Positions 1-9,412 of a stretch of 64,000 nucleotides of DNA are shown here, one piece after another. The position numbers and the translations under genes were made by a program. The notes beneath the pieces are model-generated. The model worked only from the letters and a program-made list of their open reading frames with translations, did not search any database and had not been told where the DNA came from. Each line of letters begins with the position of its first letter. The stretch's first letter is position 1. Source of the stretch: Ichthyophis bannanicus (lineage: Eukaryota > Chordata > Amphibia > Gymnophiona > Ichthyophiidae). The DNA is taken from contig CM066035.1 of NCBI GenBank assembly GCA_033557465.1, positions 907,091,309 through 907,155,308 of the forward strand, written 5' to 3'.

Positions 1-81
1 CCCCTTAGTGCTGCTGCTAACCTGCTAAGTGCTGAATATCACTCTTAGTGGCACTTAACCTGCTAAGTGCTGAATATCACT
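1..81. repeat. Minisatellite, left part, split by DIRS A1
   Basis: Tandem copies of a unit built from 'cctgctaagtgctgaata' and 'tcactcttagtgctgctgct'. The same unit resumes at about 6088 on the far side of DIRS A1, so one array was interrupted by the insertion. The array runs off the left edge of the window. Confidence 0.8.
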
Positions 82-84
82 TTT

Positions 85-211
85 CCTGTGCGGATATCCA
101 GTTTAGTCCTCCACAATCGGGTAGTGCACCTTCTACTGCAGCCTGGAGACTGGACCAATCAAATCTTCTGTAGTACATATCCAGCAGGAGCTCCCAGAAG
201 CCCCCCAGTGT
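85..211. repeat. A1 left inverted terminal repeat
   Basis: Begins 'cctgtgcggatatccagttt' and is the reverse complement of 5931-6050 over its inner part ('ctactgcagcctggagac' and 'ctcccagaagccccccag'). Its outer 35-40 bases differ from the right ITR, and the ICR carries complements of both versions. Confidence 0.85.
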
Positions 212-1047
212 GTCCAGTCTCTTGCAGCTTGAAGACGTCTGTGCCCTTGCTGGGCACACTGAGTGACTCTTGAAGGAGCAGCACTTGTTAGTTAGTCTTT
301 TAGGGTTTGTTTTTGGGACATTTATTTGCTATTTATTTAATAGCTAGTTGTATCTTTAAAAGGAAAAGTGAAAGAAACATGCCTCTCTAGTGCTTTGGCA
401 CAGGAGACTCGGGAGGAAGTCAGACCTGCAGGCTCCTGTCTTCTTGCCTGGCTAATTTTATCAGCCTTGGGTGAGCTTCCCCTTGACTGTACGGGGAAAA
501 GCCATACCTGATACAGCAGTGGCTGACACTGTGTGAAGTTGGCTGTGTCCTTGCTGTTCCTGAGCTGGTAGGAGTTTTCATTTTATGTCTGTATTTGTGA
601 GCAGTGCTCTCTTGTCAGAGCTGCCAGCGTTCTGTAGGCTCTCCTGAGTCCATTTGGCAATTTTTCCTAAATTTGATCGTTTGCCCTGTATCTGAGGGTC
701 GTTTTCTTTCTTTTACATATTATTTATTTGTCTTTGTATTTTCGCGCCGTTTTTTACCGCGGATGAAAAAGTGCGGCGGCCATTTTGGATTTATAAAGTG
801 TGCTTTTAGAGGCACTTTTGATCACTTGTGCACAGGTTCCCCTGGGGTTTTTGGGGTTCCTTTTGCTGGCGATTTTGCTCAGGGCACCCCTGGGAGTCTG
901 GGGAGTGTGTTTGTTTCTTGCAAAAAAAAAAAAAAAAAAAAAACGTTTTATTATTCAACCGGGACTGATTTGCATGAGATTGCCCCTGTGGTGTGGGCTT
1001 TTCTGTGCCGGTTCCCTTCTATCCCGCTGGGCAGAGGTGGTCTTGGG

Positions 1048-2547
1048 ATGGCTTCCAAACCCCAATGTGTGATTTGTGGGTCCCGCAGAGCGGCAGGGAC
1101 TGACTCTGGCATCTGCAGGGGCTGCGCTGCAGTGCCCGCAGAGCTGGAACACTCTGTGCATGTCCAGGAGCAGGCTACCCCTGGGGATGCTTCTACTTCA
1201 GGGGACAGTGTCCTTTCTCCGAGCATCCCTCAGTCTGGGTCGGTTCCACCGGCCAGTGGGTCGGTGGCTGCGCTCCAGCAGGGGGCTATAGTTGTCCCAC
1301 CTATGGAATTCTCCCCTGATTTTGTTCTCCTCATGCATCAGGCTTTCCACTTGAGCAGGTACGGTCAGTGGCCGGAGGTTGGGCCCCCCTCTCTCCCCTC
1401 GGGGGTCACTGGGGTGGCTCAGCGCTCCTCTCCACCCGGGGTCAAGCGGCTCCGGTTGGAGGAACAGGAGCAGGACGCCCTGGGGCTTCTGGAGTCCGAG
1501 GCGGAGGGCGATCCTGAGACTGAAGCGGAGGAATTGGAGGATGGGGAGATCCCCGAGCCGGAGGATCAGGCTCGGATCATTCGGGTGTTTCGGAAGGACG
1601 AGCTGGTTCCTCTGGTTACGGAGTCCCTTCAGGCACTTAACCTTTCAGCAGTGCGGTCCCTGGAGGAAGAGGGTCTGGAGGATCCTCTCATTCAGGCCGT
1701 CAGGGATACCCAGGTGGTTTTTCCCGTCCACCGCGTGGTGGAACAGATGATACAGGCGGAGTGGGAGCACCCGGAATCCGGTTTGAAGGGGATTCGGACC
1801 ATGAATCGGCTTTATCCCCTCGCCGACAAGGACAGGGACTTGTTTAAGTCTCCGCGAGTGGATGCGGCGGTTTCCGCAGTGACCAAGAAAACCACCATCT
1901 CGGTTGAGGGGGCGGCGGCCCTCAAGGACGGGCAGGATAAGAAGATTGATAATTTGCTGAAGCAAACCTTCGATACGGATGCCGTGTCATTGCAAGCCTC
2001 TATTTGCGGGGCTTGGGTGGCTCGGGCGTGTCTGCGGTGGTCGCAGCGCTTGCGCTCGAGCCCCGGCTTAGACCAGCAAGGCCTGTTGGAGGTTACCCGG
2101 CTGGAGTCCGGCTCGGCCTACTTGGCGGATCTGTTTTATGATTTAATCCGCGCATTGGCTAATAGTATGGCGTCCGCGGTGGCAGCGCGCCGGTCCCTAT
2201 GGTTGCGCAACTGGGCGGCTGACGGTTCTTCCAAGTCCCGCCTCGGTAAACTGCCCTTTAAGGGCAGATTGTTATTTGGGGAGGCTCTCGAGAAACTGGT
2301 AAAGGAGCTCGGTGAGTCCAAGGGGGGCCGGCTTCCGGAGGATAGGCCAAGGGCCAACAGGTCCTCCACCTCGGCGCGGGGGTCCTTTCGGGATCAGCGC
2401 AGGTTTCGGTCCTCCCGCCTGTGGGCCTCGCAGCGGGGCCGGTTTGGAGCCCGTAATCAGGGATTTCGTGGTTTCAGAGGGGCCGGCAGAGGCTTCTCCG
2501 GAGCCGCCTCTCCCTCGGCGTCTTCCTTTGGGCGCAAGCCGCAATGA
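1048..2547 (+). CDS. gag: DIRS A1 gag-like protein
   Basis: A 499-codon open frame read from the ATG at 1048. The frame stays open upstream to 604, but the upstream stretch crosses a 22-A tract (922-943) and looks untranslated. The protein starts MASKPQCVICGS with a CxxC...CxxC pattern at residues 7-28, probably a zinc-binding knuckle. An acidic segment (about residues 130-180), a conserved helical core and an Arg/Gly/Ser-rich tail ('RGFRGAGRGF') follow. The A2 gag aligns through the core ('FKSPKVDAAVLAVTKKTT' in A2). In DIRS elements the first ORF is assigned a Gag-like nucleic-acid-binding role; that role is inferred here. The 3' end overlaps the start of the pol frame by over 200 bases in another frame. 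Confidence 0.75.
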   Translation: MASKPQCVICGSRRAAGTDSGICRGCAAVPAELEHSVHVQEQATPGDASTSGDSVLSPSIPQSGSVPPASGSVAALQQGAIVVPPMEFSPDFVLLMHQAFHLSRYGQWPEVGPPSLPSGVTGVAQRSSPPGVKRLRLEEQEQDALGLLESEAEGDPETEAEELEDGEIPEPEDQARIIRVFRKDELVPLVTESLQALNLSAVRSLEEEGLEDPLIQAVRDTQVVFPVHRVVEQMIQAEWEHPESGLKGIRTMNRLYPLADKDRDLFKSPRVDAAVSAVTKKTTISVEGAAALKDGQDKKIDNLLKQTFDTDAVSLQASICGAWVARACLRWSQRLRSSPGLDQQGLLEVTRLESGSAYLADLFYDLIRALANSMASAVAARRSLWLRNWAADGSSKSRLGKLPFKGRLLFGEALEKLVKELGESKGGRLPEDRPRANRSSTSARGSFRDQRRFRSSRLWASQRGRFGARNQGFRGFRGAGRGFSGAASPSASSFGRKPQ

Positions 2548-4443
2548 CGCGAGGCGGGCTCTGGAGGGAGGCCCGATTATCGGGGGTCGTTTGCACGACT
2601 TTCTTCCATCTTGGGCCCAAATTACGTCAGATCGCTGGGTGCTACAGATTATAGAAGAGGGTTATGCTCTAGAATTTGCATCCCCGCTTCCGGATGCCTT
2701 TGTTCTGTCGCCCAGCAGGGGCGAACAAAAGACGCGGGACATCCGCGTGACCCTGGCTCGGTTGTTAGCACTGGGAGCGGTGGTCCCGGTTCCTCTCTTG
2801 GAAAGAGGCGCCGGTCGTTACTCCATCTATTTTGTGGTCCCCAAAAAGGGCGATTCTCTGCGTCCGATCTTGGATCTCAGAGGCGTCAATCGCGCGCTCA
2901 GGGTGCCGCACTTCCGTATGGAAACTCTGCGGTCAGTCATTGTAGCAGTACGACAGGGGGAGTTTTTGACGTCCCTCGATCTTACAGAGGCCTATTTGCA
3001 CATCCCGATACATCCATCTCATCAGCGGTTTCTCCGCTTTGCGTTTCCGTGGGGCCACTTCCAGTTCCGGGCCATGCCGTTCGGCTTAGCCACGGCTCCG
3101 CGCACCTTCACAAAGGTGATGGTGGTCGTTGCGGCGGCCTTGCGCAAGGAGGGCATCTTGGTCCATCCATATCTCGACGACTGGTTGATTCGGGCAAAGT
3201 CCAGTCGGGAGTGCTTGCGAGTCACGAGCAGGGTAGTGGCTCTGCTGCGGTCTCTCGGCTGGGTGGTGAACGAACGAAAAAGTTGTCTGCGTCCCACGCA
3301 GGACCTCGAGTATCTGGGGGTGCGCTTCGACACCACCCGGGGTCTGGTGTGCCTCCCCGAGCGCCGCGTCCGGGCGTTGCGGGCTCTTGTCCGACTCTTT
3401 CGGGGCATGCCCGCTCCGTCGGCGTGGTGGTACCTGAGGCTTCTCGGAACAATGGCGGCGACCTTGGAGGTGGTACCGTGGGCGCGGTTCCACATGCGCC
3501 CGCTGCAGAGGGCGCTCCTTCGCCGGTGGTCCAACCAGTGCGACTCCTTGAACAAGAGACTGCCCTGCCCGAAGGCGGTGCGTCTTTCGCTCCGTTGGTG
3601 GCTCTCTCCCGAGAATCTGACGCGGGGGGTTCCCTTGGAGCCTCCTCTGTGGGTTCCCCTCACAACGGATGCAAGCTTAGCCGGTTGGGGAGCGCACTGC
3701 GAGACCCGCTTCACTCAGGGGGTGTGGTCCTCCCAGGAAGCGTCTTGGTCGATCAACCGTCTCGAGCTTCGGGCGGTGCGACTAGCACTATTGGCCCTGG
3801 AGCCACTGGTCCGGGGTCGACCTGTCCGGGTCTGGTCGGACAATGCGGCCACGGTGGCTTACATCAATCGCCAAGGGGGAGTGTGGCCCTGGAAACAGAG
3901 GCGACAGCCTTGTTCAGTTGGGTGGAGACTCGTCTGCCGGCAATATCAGCGGCGCACATAGCGGGCGCGGAAAATGTCCAGGCCGACTTTCTCAGCAGAG
4001 TGCGAGTGGACCCCGGAGAGTGGGAGTTAAATCCACAGGTGTATGCGCAAATAGTGCGGCGGTGGGGTCCGCCCATCATGGATCTCATGGCGACCTTCCA
4101 GACGGCCAAGACGAGTCGCTTCTTCAGCAGACGGCGGGAGCGAATGTCCGAAGGGCTCGACGCTTTCATTCAGCCGTGGCCGACGTCCGGGCTTCTGTAT
4201 GTCTTCCGTCCGTGGGCGCTGATCGGCCGGGTCGTCCAGCGCATCGAGGGTCATCAGGGCAGAGTGCTGCTGGTGGCTCCGGATTGGCCCCGGAGGCCCT
4301 GGTATGCCGAGTTAGTCAGACTTCGAGACGGCGTGCCTTGGCGCCTGCCCGCGCTGCCGGACCTTCTTCTTCAGGGCCCCCTGCGGATGCCCCAGGTGGC
4401 TCGATTCTCGCTTACGGTTTGGCCATTGAGAGGGCTCGGCTGA
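2312..4443 (+). pseudogene. pol: DIRS A1 pol: RT, RNase H, DAM-like (frameshifted)
   Basis: The RT reads from about 2590 with 'LRPILDLRGVNRAL', 'TSLDLTEAYLHIPIHP' (motif A Asp), 'MPFGLATAPRTFTK' and the YxDD box 'YLDDWLIRA' near 3167-3193. RNase H follows with 'LTTDASLAGWGAHC', 'INRLELRAVRLAL' and 'WSDNAATVAYINRQGG'. After 'INRQGG' (about 3870-3890) the coding frame jumps, and the rest ('LPAISAAHIAGAENVQADFL') continues in another frame to the stop at 4443. The C-terminal block, 'MDLMATFQ' to 'LLVAPDWPRRPWY', is the segment called a DAM methyltransferase-like domain in DIRS elements. One small indel therefore separates an otherwise complete pol. The start is uncertain; the first 230 bases overlap gag. 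Confidence 0.85.
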
Positions 4444-5485
4444 AAAAGAAGGGTTATTCGCCCGCGGTGATTTCCACCCTACTGCGGGCAAGAAAGTCAT
4501 CCACTTCTCTTACTTATGTTCGAATCTGGAGGATTTTGAGGACTGGTGCTCCCGGCGGGGAGTCCGGGCGGCGGCGACGGTCTCTGTGCCCGTCGTGTTA
4601 AGCTTCCTTCAGGATGGGTTTGAGAAAGGCCTCGCGGCCAGTTCCCTGAAGGTTCAGTTGGCAGCGATCTCCTGCTATAGAGGCAAGGTTTTAGGCCGCA
4701 TTCTCAGCGCTCATGCGGATGTGCGGCGTTTCTTGACCGCTGTTTTTCATTTGCGGCCTTCCCGCAGAGCACCGATTCCCCCGTGGGATTTGAATTTAGT
4801 CCTGCGGGCTCTGGTGCGGGAACCTTTTGAGCCCTTGCGGAGGGCGTCCCTGAAGGATCTCACTTTGAAGACGGTCTTTCTTGTAGCCATTTGCTCGGCT
4901 CGGCGCATTTCGGATCTTCAGGCCTTGTCCTGCCGAGAGCCTTTCTTGTCGTTTTCCGCGGACCGGATTGTGATCCGGCCGGTGCCTTCTTTTCTTCCAA
5001 AGGTGGTGTCTCCCTTTCACTTGAATCAGGCAGTGTTTCTGCCGGTTCTTTCGGCGAACTCGGTCGAGTCGGTGGTCAAGGGTCTTCACCGGCTCGATGT
5101 GGGTCGCACGCTGCGTCGGTATTTGCAGTCTACGGAGTCCTTTCGTAAGACCGATCGGCTTTTTGTGCTCTTTGGGGGCGCAAGAAAAGGGGAGGCGGCG
5201 GCTAAGGCCTCCATTGCTAGATGGCTCAAGGAAGCGATCGCATCTGCGTATCTGTTGCAGCAGCGGCCAGTTCCGGAGGGGCTTCGAGCTCATTCTACTC
5301 GAGCTCAGGCGACCTCTTGGGCGGAGCATTGCCTGGTTCCGCCAGCGGATATCTGTAGGGCGGCCACTTGGTCGTCTCTGCACGCTTTCAGCAGGCACTA
5401 TCGCCTGGATGTATTAGCGGCTCGGGATTCCTGTTTTGGATCGGCGGTTCTGCGCGCCGGCTGGCAAGGTCCCGCCCGGTCTTAA
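4420..5485 (+). pseudogene. yr: DIRS A1 tyrosine recombinase (one frameshift)
   Basis: A lambda-integrase-type tyrosine recombinase, the DIRS integration enzyme. Its N-terminal piece ('AIERARLKKKGYSP') lies in a frame overlapping the pol stop. Near 4530 the frame shifts by one base, and the rest is open from 4586 to 5485. The catalytic domain shows the first Arg in 'AICSARRISDLQAL', the HxxR box 'AHSTRAQA' and the probable nucleophile Tyr in 'FSRHYRLDV'. A2 (42244-43080) aligns throughout. The one-base difference near 4530 is visible by comparison with the A2 segment at 42118-42150. Without that shift this would be a near full-length YR. Confidence 0.85.
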
Positions 5486-5499
5486 CTGCTCTGTTACAT

Positions 5500-5595
5500 C
5501 CCGATTGTGGAGGACTAAACTGGATATCCGCACAGGAAATGGAAATTACACTAACCTGGTAATTGTAGTTCCTGTAGGATCCAGTTTAGTCCTCC
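5500..5595. repeat. A1 internal complementary region (ICR)
   Basis: The first half (to about 5538) is the reverse complement of A1's left end at 85-122. The second half, starting 'aaatggaaattacactaacc', is the reverse complement of the right end at 6030-6087. This head-to-tail join of the two termini is the diagnostic DIRS ICR. It lies just after the YR stop, as expected. Confidence 0.9.
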
Positions 5596-5930
5596 TTCCC
5601 TCCCAACTCTCTGTGTAGTCTTGCGGCGCGCTGTTCCGAGCGGTTGACTGTAGGACGGTTCTTCGTCCCGTTCGGGTTCTGTTGACAGTCGTGCTTATCG
5701 CTATGGCTCTTCCCTTTCTTGGAGTTCAGTCAGCTCCCTAGATTTCTGTGAAGGGGAGCTCTGTGTAAATTGGAAGGCGTCGGTTTCGGCGCCAGGCGGT
5801 GTTCTGACTTCCTCGTTTGGGGAGGGAGTTGGTTATTACAGGGGGGGAAGAAAAGGGTTTACTGATAATGTAATGATAATTTAATGATTATTTAATGTGT
5901 TGCTTCGTTAAGTATGCTTTGTTACTAGTA
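5596..5930. other. A1 spacer between ICR and right ITR
   Basis: About 335 bases of non-coding element sequence that becomes T-rich towards 5880-5930. I see no gene or strong signal in it. Confidence 0.5.
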
Positions 5931-6087
5931 CACTGGGGGGCTTCTGGGAGCTCCTGCTGGATATGTACTACAGAAGATTTGATTGGTCCAGTCTCCAGGC
6001 TGCAGTAGAAGGTGCACTACCCGATTGTGGAGGACTAAACTGGATCCTACAGGAACTACAATTACCAGGTTAGTGTAATTTCCATTT
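5931..6087. repeat. A1 right inverted terminal repeat
   Basis: Reverse complement of the left ITR from 'cactggggggcttctgggag' onward. It ends with a longer unique terminus, 'caggttagtgtaatttccat', that is also found (complemented) in the ICR. Minisatellite sequence follows immediately. Confidence 0.85.
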
Positions 6088-6190
6088 AGTGTCACTTAAC
6101 CTGCTAAGTGCTGAATATCACTCTTAGTGCTGCTGCTAAGTGCTGAATATCACTCTTAGTGCTGCTGCTAACCTGCTAAGTGCTTTTGAA
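6088..6190. repeat. Minisatellite, right part
   Basis: Repeats 'cttaacctgctaagtgctga' and 'tcactcttagtgctgctgct', the same unit as 1-81. It confirms that A1 landed inside an existing tandem array. Confidence 0.8.
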
Positions 6191-7492
6191 TATTAACCTG
6201 TATGTTTGCATACACCAAAAATAAAAGCACACAGCGAGGGTGATCGAGTATGGCGTGACAGTTCCAACCTAAAGTAAAAGTGCCGGGCTGTGCTAGTCTT
6301 TATCTGCCGTCATTTACTATGTTACTAGGCTACACTTGCAGAGAATATGGGAGCAGATGTAGGGCCCCTGCAAGGATATTAGACGCCCTAAGCAAACCTT
6401 TAATCTTGCACTCCAGTGCTTCCTGGGCTCCTGCACCCCAGTCCCCTGGCCTCTCACTCCCTCCTTAAGCCTACTTAATGGCTTGGTCCTGGTTCTCCCA
6501 GAAGCCCTGTGCCTGGAAGGAGGAAGGCTGCTTAATAGTATGCCTGCTTCCTCTGCCCCACCGGGCCTCTCTCACGGTATCAACTGCAGTTCATGCCACA
6601 AGATTTACCCTGCACTGAAGAGGAAACTGCACTATTAAGTGCTCTCCTTTCTGCTGGCCAGGAGGGCCAAGCCACTGAGCTAAGCATTGGGGTAAGGCCT
6701 CTGAGAAAACAGGAACTGGGAAGAATTGAATTTAAAAGACCTGCCTCCTGCCTTTTGCCGCTCTCAAGTCTAGGCAACTGCCTAGTTTATCTAATGGAAG
6801 TGCCGTCCCTGTGCTGATAACGACTGCAAGGCCCATCCATTCTGCTCAGTTTACCTCCTGATATAAAGCCACATACTGCAGGTAATCTCTAACTTTCCCT
6901 TCACTTTTTCACAACTCAGAATGCTCCGTGCCTGTCACAGGCTTTTGTGAAAGACCATTCCATGTGCCTACCATGCTTTCCTTTGATCTCTTAAATAGGT
7001 TAACTCCATAGTTTGGTAATACTGAAATCTAGTAAACAGAACAGAGGCTCAGTGCTCTCACATATACCAGGAAAAAAAACAAGCTAGAGCACAGAACGGT
7101 GAATTGAATAAAAATGTATGCGTTTAACCAATTGCAACTATTGATTACACACATAACATTGTCATGCAGTTTACTTTGCTGTGATCTGGCTTGTCTTTTT
7201 TATCATAAAACCTAGTCCTGATTACAAGCTTCAAGTAAAGGTTAAAAAAAAATACTATGTTTCTGTAGGCAGTTCTGAAGTAATAAAAAATATTCCTTCT
7301 TGACCTCAAATATAGGGATCAGTTCTGTATGCTGCTTACATTTTCAGACTTCGTTATGGTGAGTGTCGGCCCCTAACCAATATGAAAATTTCTAAGACCT
7401 CTATAGTCTGCTACCTAGATCCTGTCACTTTACTGTTACTCTGATTCATGACTGCATTGTAATTGCATTTTCTAGGGAAATTTCTCCAAATG
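6191..7492. other. No gene seen; possible single-copy flank
   Basis: About 1.3 kb with only short open frames and no recognisable motif or similarity to the other repeats in the window. It includes an A-rich 'accaaaaataaaa' near 6213. It may be old decayed repeat or unique DNA. Confidence 0.4.
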
Positions 7493-7532
7493 GGTTAGTT
7501 TTGCGCATACCTCCTTTTTTTTCAAATTCCAA

Positions 7533-7991
7533 TTGTTATATCCAATCAACAATTCAATAAAGGCAAACAGGCCTCAGAGAAATCTTCCCCAACACTTGGA
7601 TCCCACTTTACCAGCAATTATTTCTTCTAAATCTTATTCGCTGCGAGCTAATACCAATTGTAATTCCTCCTATGTCGTCTATGCCCTATGGTGCACATGT
7701 TCTAAATTGTATATTGGCAAGACAACTCGTCCTCTTCGTACAAGATTAAGTGAACATAAGTACAGTATATTGAAAGCAAAGTTAGAAACATCGTTAGTTC
7801 AACACTGTCTTTCTAGTGCTCATACAATTGTTGATTTTAGATGCACGGTGCTAGACTATGTTCCTGTTAATCTTCGTGGAGGTGATCGGGGGAAGTTGCT
7901 GCTGCAGCAAGAACAACGATGGATCTTTAATTTCCATACACTTGCCCCACATGGCCTCAACGATAAAATAGATTGGACTTTGTTCTTTTAA
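7533..7991 (+). CDS. Penelope-like GIY-YIG endonuclease domain (partial)
   Basis: A 152-codon frame ending at 7991. The GIY-YIG signature is 'YVVYALWC' then 'LYIGKTTRPLRTRLSEH' (residues about 46-74), supplying the two aromatic/Tyr-Gly motifs and the catalytic Arg. A Glu lies in 'LLQQEQRWIF' (about residue 127), followed by 'LAPHGLND', the usual end of Penelope-like polyproteins. A Cys pair ('CTC') sits between the two aromatic motifs, as in PLE nucleases. The N-terminal 23 codons come from the terminal repeat, so the ATG at 7533 may not be a true start. The upstream RT is missing, so this is a remnant of the endonuclease that nicks target DNA for retrotransposition. Confidence 0.8.
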   Translation: MLYPINNSIKANRPQRNLPQHLDPTLPAIISSKSYSLRANTNCNSSYVVYALWCTCSKLYIGKTTRPLRTRLSEHKYSILKAKLETSLVQHCLSSAHTIVDFRCTVLDYVPVNLRGGDRGKLLLQQEQRWIFNFHTLAPHGLNDKIDWTLFF

Positions 7992-8211
7992 TTAGTCTCT
8001 GTGGAGTTCGTGACCTACATTCTTTTAGGTAGTAGTTAAGTTAGATTCTGCAGGAAGTGACGTTAGTTTTTGACAGCGTATTGGAGTATAAAGGTGGGTG
8101 CTTCAGCATGTGATGTTAGCAGTGATCGCTTCTTTAGGTTGGAGGCACTTGTTGCCCACACTAACAACTTCTTACTGTTATAGAGATGTAGTTACTATGC
8201 TTGAGTTCATT

Positions 8212-8257
8212 GTCCCTGAGGAAGCCAGTTAAGGCGAAACGAAAGCTTTTGTTGGAC
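8212..8257 (+). ncRNA. Hammerhead-like ribozyme motif in Penelope-like element
   Basis: The core CUGAGGA lies at 8216-8222 and GAAA at 8236-8239. Stem I pairs GUCC (8212-8215) with GGAC (8254-8257). Stem II pairs GCC (8224-8226) with GGC (8233-8235). Stem III pairs c-g-a-a (8240-8243) with t-t-t-g (8248-8251) through one G.U pair. The bases after stem III are UU, fitting the U16.1-H17 cleavage site. One extra A (8223) between the core and stem II departs from the consensus, so activity is doubtful. Hammerheads in Penelope-like elements are established knowledge; this assignment is by eye. Confidence 0.5.
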
Positions 8258-8692
8258 TATTAAGAACTGTCTCGGCATTGACTCTGCTTCTCTGGCTGTC
8301 GGATTTTGTATTTGGAAACTGTCAAAAGTGTGTGTGGTCCTGTGACGGCGTGAGAATCTTCAACAAAACCTCAAAGTTGAGTATACTATTTCCATTGGAG
8401 ATGTTGTTATGCTTCATTTTATAAAACTCCTTTATTATTTCTTTGTAGGTTGAATAGCCTCTACGGGGCTGGTTAGTGCTGCCTTGGATATCCATACACA
8501 CTTGGAATATATTGAGTATATTAAAAAAAAATTTTGAAATCCCGAAAAAGTACTTTTAGGTGATTGTGTGAATTTTTAATAAAGATATAATTTGATAAGA
8601 ATTAGTGATATTTAATTGGAATAATAAATTATAAAAAGGCTTGGGGCCCGTGATGTGGAATTTACCATCTACCCCTATGGTGACTCGTTTCG

Positions 8693-8783
8693 CCAAGTGT
8701 TGGGGAAGATTTCTCTGAGGCCTGTTTGCCTTTATTGAATTGTTGATTGGATATAACAATTGGAATTTGAAAAAAAAGGGGGA
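8693..8783 (-). repeat. Inverted copy of the Penelope-like terminus
   Basis: Reverse complement of 7512-7599: 'ccaagtgttggggaagattt' here matches 'aaatcttccccaacacttgg' there, continuing to an A/T-rich terminus on both sides. This makes the insertion start and end with the same sequence in opposite orientation. Confidence 0.8.
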
Positions 8784-8863
8784 GTTAAGGAAGGTTGGTG
8801 CTAGGTAGTTTGTCTTATTTCCCTTCCTTGCAGTTCTTTGGTGTGGTTAGTTTTGCGCATACC

Positions 8864-9003
8864 ATGACAGTCATGAACCTCACTTCTAAGTCATTATATA
8901 TGGAGCATGATCTCAGTCTCTCAAATTTACTGCTAATTTTCAACATAGTACTTGCATCATGCCAAAGACAGCCTCCTTCTGGAGCTCTTAAGATATAACA
9001 AGT
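8864..9003. other. Short flank between PLE repeat and DIRS B1
   Basis: 140 bases with no recognised feature, apparently original genomic flank of B1. Confidence 0.4.
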
Positions 9004-9412
9004 TCTCCAGGAACAAGCAGGAAGTCAGTCCTCACATATGGGTGACGTTGGCGCAGACGGAGCCCTCGTGCGGAGCAATTCCCCAGCTTTCAAAGAAAGC
9101 CTTTGGGATTGCATCACGCATGCGCGGTCCCCTTCCCGTCCAAGGGTGCCATCTTGCTGTCTCCCTTTTTCCGCGGAGCCCAACGGACATAGTCCAAATT
9201 CCCTCGCAGAAAAAGTGTGTCAAAACTACTGAAGATTCTCTTCCTCGGCCCGGTTTGACGCCGGTTCCCCTTCCCGCCTCGGTTCGGTATACCGGTATCG
9301 AGTCCGGTCACTATTTTTTGGGGTTTGCCCTTAGTGGCTAGCGTTCGCGCTCTTTTTTTATTTTTCACTGGCAGGCCGGTCATTTGACCTCGCAGGGGCC
9401 CTTTTTCCCCCG

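Larger units (their letters stand above)
82..6087 (+). mobile_element. DIRS element A1, nearly complete
   Basis: A 6.0-kb DIRS-type retrotransposon with left ITR, gag, pol (RT/RNase H/DAM-like), tyrosine recombinase, ICR and right ITR. The ICR at 5500-5595 joins the complement of the left end to the complement of the right end. This is the hallmark of DIRS elements, which are thought to replicate through a circle and integrate by a tyrosine recombinase. No target-site duplication is visible and both flanks are the same minisatellite. The ORF order is standard. gag is open; pol and YR each carry a frameshift. Boundaries are good to a few bases because the ends share T/A runs with the flank. 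Confidence 0.9.
7512..8844 (+). mobile_element. Penelope-like element, 5'-truncated
   Basis: A 1.33-kb insertion flanked by a 19-bp direct repeat, 'ggttagttttgcgcatacc', at 7493-7511 and 8845-8863. It contains the GIY-YIG endonuclease end of a Penelope-like ORF (7533-7991), a 3' region with a hammerhead-like fold (8212-8257), and a terminal inverted duplication (7512-7599 against 8693-8783). Penelope-like elements (PLEs) encode RT plus GIY-YIG, carry hammerhead motifs in their terminal repeats and often show inverted or truncated ends. No RT domain remains. About 60 bases (8784-8844) between the inverted copy and the right direct repeat are unexplained. Confidence 0.75.

Noticed and set aside
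922..943. The 22-A tract as an inserted retrogene tail
   Set aside because: It sits in the A1 leader without a gene or duplication next to it; simple expansion is more likely.
3022..3714. A 230-codon minus-strand frame
   Set aside because: Arg/Ser-rich antisense of a G/C-rich RT gene with no motif.
2611..4443. A 610-codon frame overlapping A1 RT
   Set aside because: Only its last 180 codons match DIRS pol after the frameshift; the earlier part is a shadow of the RT frame.
6280..6817. Host exon candidates between A1 and the Penelope-like element
   Set aside because: Short frames only, with no recognisable protein or convincing splice structure.
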